64,000 bases of DNA from Panorpa germanica (lineage: Eukaryota > Arthropoda > Insecta > Mecoptera > Panorpidae): assembly GCA_963678705.1 (NCBI GenBank), contig OY783223.1, forward strand, positions 7,348,721 to 7,412,720, written 5' to 3'. Of the stretch, positions 58,749 to 64,000 are shown piece after piece. The translations under genes and the position numbers were made by a program. Within the stretch, counting starts at the first letter, position 1; the number at the start of each line of letters is the position of its first letter. A model generated the notes under the pieces. The model did no database searches. It worked only from the letters and a program-made list of their open reading frames with translations, and was not told the origin of the DNA.

Positions 58749-59402
58749 TTATACTCGTATTAACTTCATATTTAAACATTTTCTGCAAAAAAATTTTTAG
58801 ATTTTAAAATTTAGTACCGGAACAAACTTTATTACTATAACGGCATCTAAAAAAAGGGGAAAGTTATTCATCTGCCCCTTTCTGCGAACACCCTTTCTTC
58901 ATTACGATTAAGTTTTGATTTATAGCCAATTTAAGAAGTAACGGTGAAGGGTACTCGTTTTCAAAAGTTGCGTAATTTCTGGCGAAGAAGTGTTCCTGAC
59001 AAAAACAATCTTAAGCTACTCAAAATCAGATGCCAAAAATGTCTAAAACAGAAATACACCGTTTGTTACTTGTCTTTAAAAAATATTTTTCTATAAATAC
59101 ATAAAAATTTTATATAAGGGTATCATCGTCTCTGGATAACTGTTTTTTAAAATATTTTATTTAACAAATTATATATTTGTACATTTATATTTTTCCTAAA
59201 GTTTATTTTTCAAATTTCTGGACCCATAACTTGTTTCTGAAAACTTGGGTTGCATTTATTTTTAGTCTTAAACCTTTCATGGTAGTGTATTTTAAAAGAA
59301 GTGCTACTGGATATATTTTTAGAACGGTTCTTTGAAATATTAATCAAAAACAGACGTCTGGCGATGTCGATAGCATACAAAAGTATGTTTTAGACAACGT
59401 TT

Positions 59403-59477
<75 letters not shown>

Positions 59478-60084
59478 TATATATGTATATATACATACCA
59501 GTCTCTAATTTTATTAAATCAAGTATTCCTCGGCCTCCGAGCTGTAAGTACCAGTAAAGTATTCAAGTGCCCTTGACATACTTTGTCTCTTGATACCGGC
59601 AAACTCCCCCGCCCTTCTCCCAGCTCTCTCCTCACACCATCATGTCTGACTCAAACAAAATAAAGTACGGTATTACATCAATATTACAATATACACCTGA
59701 AATACTAATATAAAAGTATTTCTCTCTTTTTAACACATGCTATTAAATATATATTGTTGTCTCACTTACTCTTATGGTTTTTTTTTTTTTTTTTACTTAA
59801 CTCTTGATGAATACTATTAGCGTGTCCATCTAGGCATGTCGAGACGAACACACAAAATATATAATCGTGGCGGGAATATTTAAAATATGAATGTTGAGGT
59901 ATTGCTACATTTTTTATTGAGCAAGTACATATTATCTACAAAAAGACATTGTTAAATAAGGTAGGTCACCCAAATTACGTCCACCTGATGCTAACTAGAT
60001 ACACATAAAAGCTAGAAACCACTGAACGCGGAGGATAGGAGAGGACAGGGTGTGTGGTCATTTATCCCATTTGCTGCTGTTTCC
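58749..60084. other. AT-rich DNA with a long (TA)n tract
   Basis: Includes the (TA)n run at 59404-59469 and a T18 run at 59778-59795. No genes. Confidence 0.5.
59404..59469. repeat. (TA)n microsatellite, about 33 units
   Basis: Nearly uninterrupted AT dinucleotide run, the longest in the window. Confidence 0.95.
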
Positions 60085-60690
60085 GGCTTGTGTCCTATGT
60101 CTTAATTTCTATAAAAGTGTACTATATATTGATAAAGTGGGTTACTAGAACCTCAAATGTTCAATTATTTTTTAATAACTCCTTATATGTTAAGAGATAT
60201 TAACAATTAAAAAAGTCATTTTGTCTCTTTAATTATTAAAGGGATTCAACGTTGTACACATTCCAAGTGCATGTGACATCACAATCCTTGTGTAAGGTTA
60301 CCAACCTTACAGCTCATAAATCTCTGCTATATGTATTTATATATGAAAATATCAAATATTATTTGCAGCTATTTCAAGGAACAATCAAATTTCAATATTA
60401 TGTTTGCCTTAGCAGGGTTAAATAAAATAAAAACTTATTATTCTTTAACTTGACTTGATTATTTGACTACCAACAGCTACAAAACATTACCACAGCACTG
60501 ACCTACTCAAGAAATAACTGACGTTAACTCACGTCATATAAATATGGCCGACCATTTCTAGCGCTAAAACTACAATTCAAATTTTTAATTGCTATATCTC
60601 CGTCAACATTTAGATATTTAATAAAATAGACACGCCAATACACATTTATTAACATCAATTTCAATCAACAATTGAAAAATCGACCACTAA
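60085..60690 (+). mobile_element. MITE family A, copy A10 (almost full length)
   Basis: Starts GGCTTGTGTCCTATGTCTTA and runs through all interior blocks to AATTGAAAAATCGACCACTA. The last terminus is eroded (AATAATGCTTGTTT). It is the best reference copy for the interior. Confidence 0.85.
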
Positions 60691-61605
60691 ATAATGCTTG
60701 TTTAGTTTATTGCTTCGATTTGTTTTGGAAAATGCTTTTATTTAATGTTATTTCTTTGATTATTTTAGTCCGGGCGTTATTTGGATCAATGGTGCCTAAT
60801 AACGCCTATTGACACAGTTTCTTTTTTTTATCATAAATTTGTCAATTTAGCAATTTTGTTAATCTAAAATCAATTATTTAGTAGAAATATATACGCTTTA
60901 TTAAAAATATTCATAGTTTTCATTCCACTGGTAACCTTTGTTGAAATATTAAATGGAAAATCCTTAGGCGTTATTTGATTAACCTACCTTATAGAGGATA
61001 AAACAGACGGTTCTTTTTTTTCTACCACAGTATTGTCCAAATTGTATCGAATACTACAGAATCCAAGTTATCAGACAACGTTCACTTGTTCCATAGAATG
61101 ATGTAACAATTTATTCCCCCCACTCTTTATTACCGACTCCGGAGTCATCCTGTTCTGGAGTGAGTGCGGTCGGGTCCACGGGGAGTCGTCTTCGGGACAG
61201 GTTGGAACTTCTCGCGCCTCCAGACGAGTACCAGGCACACACACATACACACTGTCTTACAATATGTAATACCTTACTTAACCCGTTACTTATTTGTACA
61301 TCGATGGACTTAATGTTACCCCAGGTTGTGTGTTGTCTGTATATCCGCCCCCCATCCCCCCGTTCCCCCTCACTTATATCACTGCTTGACTTTACAGTTA
61401 GAAACATTTGAGTATTCCAGACAAAATAGACACAGCTGAAGAATTTATTTGATTGTGTGTATTGTGATATTTAAATGACTGTCATCATTAAAGTCCCCAG
61501 GAGATTGGCTCCTCTCGATATTTTACGCCATTTTTGGTAGAATGGCAATGTTTAATGATGAAAATTTAAATATATATTTAGTTTCAACATTTTGAGATTT
61601 TGACT
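60691..61605. other. Unassigned DNA with a GC-rich patch at 61120-61380
   Basis: The patch is open on both strands (for example a plus-strand stretch including RDRLELLAPPDEYQ), but a convincing splice pair was not found and no family is recognised. It may be an exon of an unidentified gene. Confidence 0.3.
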
Positions 61606-62156
61606 GTAAAGCCTCATTCCCACTCACTGTTTTGATATTTAATTTACTGTTTTTATTTAATATTGTAATCTAAATTTCAGGTTCTCGTTTAAGCATTTCT
61701 TTTCACATTTGTGTTTTAATTTAAGTTTAGTTAATTTAGTTGGTGCATGCATCGTTAGTAATATAAATTTTGACAGTTCGACAAAATTGTATGTGAAATA
61801 ATTAAAATTGCTATTTTTAATAACTAGAAGAAGAATAACTAACTTTAAAATAATAACTAGTAGTAGAAATTGTTTCCACTTCTATATTTTTCAAAAACTG
61901 ACATTAAACTTCTTTTAAAAGTAAATCCTACTGCATTTTGACAGATTGTAACATTTTGGTTATAATATAATATAGTTTTTCTTAATTTAATATTTTTAAT
62001 TTAAAACATTGGACCTTGTAAGGTTCTAAAAAAACTAAGAAAACTTAAAAAATAAATTAAATTAAAAATGGTACTGTGAATGACTACGCGTATTGCCATA
62101 TGCTAAACAATTTAAATTAAATACAAAATACATTTTATTTTTTAAAATTAAAAAGT
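61606..62156 (+). mobile_element. MITE family E, copy E5
   Basis: GTAAAGCCTCATTCCCACTC start, with all core blocks to TGACTACGCGTATTGCCATA and AAATTAAATACAAAATAC. The right TIR is eroded. Confidence 0.85.
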
Positions 62157-62554
62157 GATTGTTAAATAATTTTCAATTTTCTTTGTACGACCTTCACTTT
62201 GAAAATATTTTTTATAAATAGAAAATTAAAATACTTAATTGTATTGTATATTTTTTAATTAATATTTCTTTACAAAATTATATGTCAGAAAAAGATGAAA
62301 GCTATTTTTATTTGTAATATTCACAAATATTTAATTGCTAATTATATTCATAGATATATAGAACAGTTAATTAATACAGAATTAATAATTAACTATAGCA
62401 AGGGTGTAATAAAGTTGTTATCTTTTTAATTTCAATTTTATTGTAAGGAATTACGCTAATTACACCTACATTAATTAGGTAATTCGTAAGTAAAATATGG
62501 AATTAATTATAAGATATTTGAATTGAAGAAATATGATTTGCATAGATCGTTATT
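62157..62554. other. Unassigned AT-rich DNA
   Basis: No features recognised. Confidence 0.4.
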
Positions 62555-62790
62555 AAATGGGCTTGTGAACCATAACTTCATTTCTATAAAACAAAACATA
62601 ACTATATATTGATAAAATTGACTATCGTAACCTCAAATGTCCAATTATTTTGTAACAACTCACTATATTTTAAGAGATATTAACAATTAAAAAAGTCCCT
62701 TTAAAGTTACTAAAAATAACCTGACGATTTGCCATCTCTTTTATAAAAGAAAGGTGCATACGATGCTCCTGATCGTGAAATAGGCCCATT
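62555..62790. mobile_element. Small variant of MITE family A (A11)
   Basis: AAATGGGCTTGTG at the left and ATAGGCCCATTAT at the right. The left half follows family A; the right half (TATAAAAGAAAGGTGC, CCTGATCGTGAAATAGG) is different but resembles the extra segment of A8. 236 bp. Confidence 0.65.
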
Positions 62791-63392
62791 ATGAAGACTC
62801 CAAAAGCTTGCATTATCCCAATCTAATATATGAACTGCAAAATGATGATTTTTAAGTCTCACAATGAACTTTGGTTATATCCCTACAATCAATCGAAACG
62901 GATATCCAATAAAATCAATGCAGAATTCAGGTCCAATATCACCTAACTATTTAATCAAAATATAATGTATTTCCAAATAATTGTAATTTTGAAATAATTT
63001 TGTGCAATTCAACTGTTACAAAAATTTAGAACAAAAACTAATTTATCGTTTATTTTTTTCTGTAAATGACAGTGTGTCATTTACATTTCATAATTCCTTC
63101 TTAAATTCCTAAATATTTGAGACCTATGGCAACATAATTTTAATTAAACTACTACAAAAAATATTTCTTCATCTGGAAAAGGGCCAAATATGTTACAGTG
63201 TTACATACGCAGTTATTTTTAACATTTTGTTGCAATTTTTTATGTTTATTTTTTAATTTATGATTACCAATGTGTTAAAAACGGAAGTAAAAATATTCAG
63301 TGATATCCATGTTGCTAAAGATTGAGCCAGTAGTTTGAGCCGGTAGGTGAATTGTCCTGTTTGTGACGTTTCAGTTATATTCAGAGTCATTC
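62791..63392. other. Unassigned AT-rich DNA
   Basis: No features recognised. Confidence 0.4.
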
Positions 63393-63845
63393 AGATTCTT
63401 TTTAAATTTTGAACTCTCTTTCTTTACGTAAATGCCGAGGTAACGCTGTCGAGTTTTATTATTTTTATTTTACCGTATTTTAAAATAACAAAGTTTCTGA
63501 TTTTTTTCATATTAAAGCGGTATTTTGAGTTCTAAGTCTTGTAAAAAATTTAAAAATCAATAATAAAAAAAACTCGACAGGGTTACCTGCAGAAACTTAT
63601 TAACTAATGAAATCATTTTGGTTTTTGATTTCAAATAATCCAGAGATGAGTTATGAGTGGCACCGCAATGTTACTTTTTTTTGTGACGTCAGCGGAGATT
63701 CGCTGTCAATGCCTCATTTCTTGATATTTATTTATGAAAATTTCACAAAGTATTCTTTAAATGTTATTTTATCATGTAGTAATTATAGAAATAATTATAT
63801 ATTACCTGTGTCGTCAAAAAACATTATCGAAAATATGCTTTTTTT
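63393..63845 (+). mobile_element. Repeat family B, copy B7 (left part missing)
   Basis: Starts at AGATTCTTTTTAAATTTTG, has both stem arms (GGTAACGCTGTCGAG and CTCGACAGGGTTACC) and the right boundary GAAAATATGCTTTTTTT. Confidence 0.85.
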
Positions 63846-64000
63846 GGTACAGTGAAACTAGTGATAATATCTAAATAAAAGAATAATTCTCCAAATACAT
63901 AAATAAACAATAAAATTTAATACTAATTCCATAAAACAAAACATACATATAGATAACATAATTGTTATACGTTATCAGTTAACTTGTGGTGGGGGTATGG

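Noticed and set aside
23923..63855. The same small protein frame (…CDVSGDSLSMPHFLIF…) recurring at 23923, 26675, 35001, 55044 and 63607
   Set aside because: These are the same stretch of repeat family B. The frame is shared because the DNA is shared, has no start in a constant place, and is broken in some copies. No sign of coding selection can be claimed.
1..64000. tRNA, rRNA, CRISPR arrays, bacterial operons
   Set aside because: None seen. The window is eukaryotic, with introns and poly(A) signals.

Overview
The window looks like AT-rich insect nuclear DNA. Genes are split by GT-AG introns of 70 bp to over 3 kb, coding sequence covers only a few per cent, and the rest is packed with short inverted-repeat DNA transposons (MITEs) and 5'-truncated LINE ends. 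The order of insect cannot be fixed from this sequence. The C-terminal LINE peptides recall those common in hymenopteran genomes, but that is only a weak hint.

All recognisable genes lie in the first 20 kb and on the + strand. Positions 3-164 are the last coding exon of an unidentified Cys-rich, Lys-rich protein. Positions 1338-2028 are a broken, truncated relative of nocturnin/curled that still has its introns. Two complete tandem paralogues of mitochondrial medium-chain acyl-CoA dehydrogenase (ACADM/Mcad) follow: copy 1 at 4872-14316 (eight coding exons used per transcript, 422 aa) and copy 2 at 16767-18841 (eight exons, 423 aa). Their exons match one for one in phase, and in length except exon 2 (265 against 268 bp). 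Both begin with an 18-nt first coding exon. Positions 19787-19988 are a well-formed first coding exon of an unidentified gene whose remaining exons I cannot find.

The main discovery is in ACADM copy 1. It has two homologous versions of exon 3 (10902-11002 and 11938-12038). Both are 101 bp, intact, with identical phases and good splice sites. Including both, or neither, breaks the frame, so they should be mutually exclusive. They replace the helix that forms the floor of the acyl-chain pocket (Leu-Leu..Glu-Gly against Met-Thr..Glu-Ala). This would be a splicing switch of fatty-acid chain-length preference. Copy 2 has only the Leu-Leu type and has also diverged at the normally invariant CoA-side segment encoded by exon 6. 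The locus may therefore make three MCAD-like enzymes.

From 20 kb to 64 kb I see no convincing gene. The region is intergenic or a very long intron, built from repeat families labelled here A to N. A (TIR near GGGCTTGTGTCC) has eleven copies in the window. B and D are related G-rich-ended elements, and D is complete with TTAA flanks. E has CATTCCCACTCAC ends. J is a tandem pair with 22-bp perfect TIRs. N has TA target duplications. There is one PIF/Harbinger derivative (32169-32594) with TAA target duplications and the start of a transposase. Five LINE 3' fragments are present, two with clear target-site duplications (12 and 17 bp). No tRNA, rRNA or CRISPR array was found.
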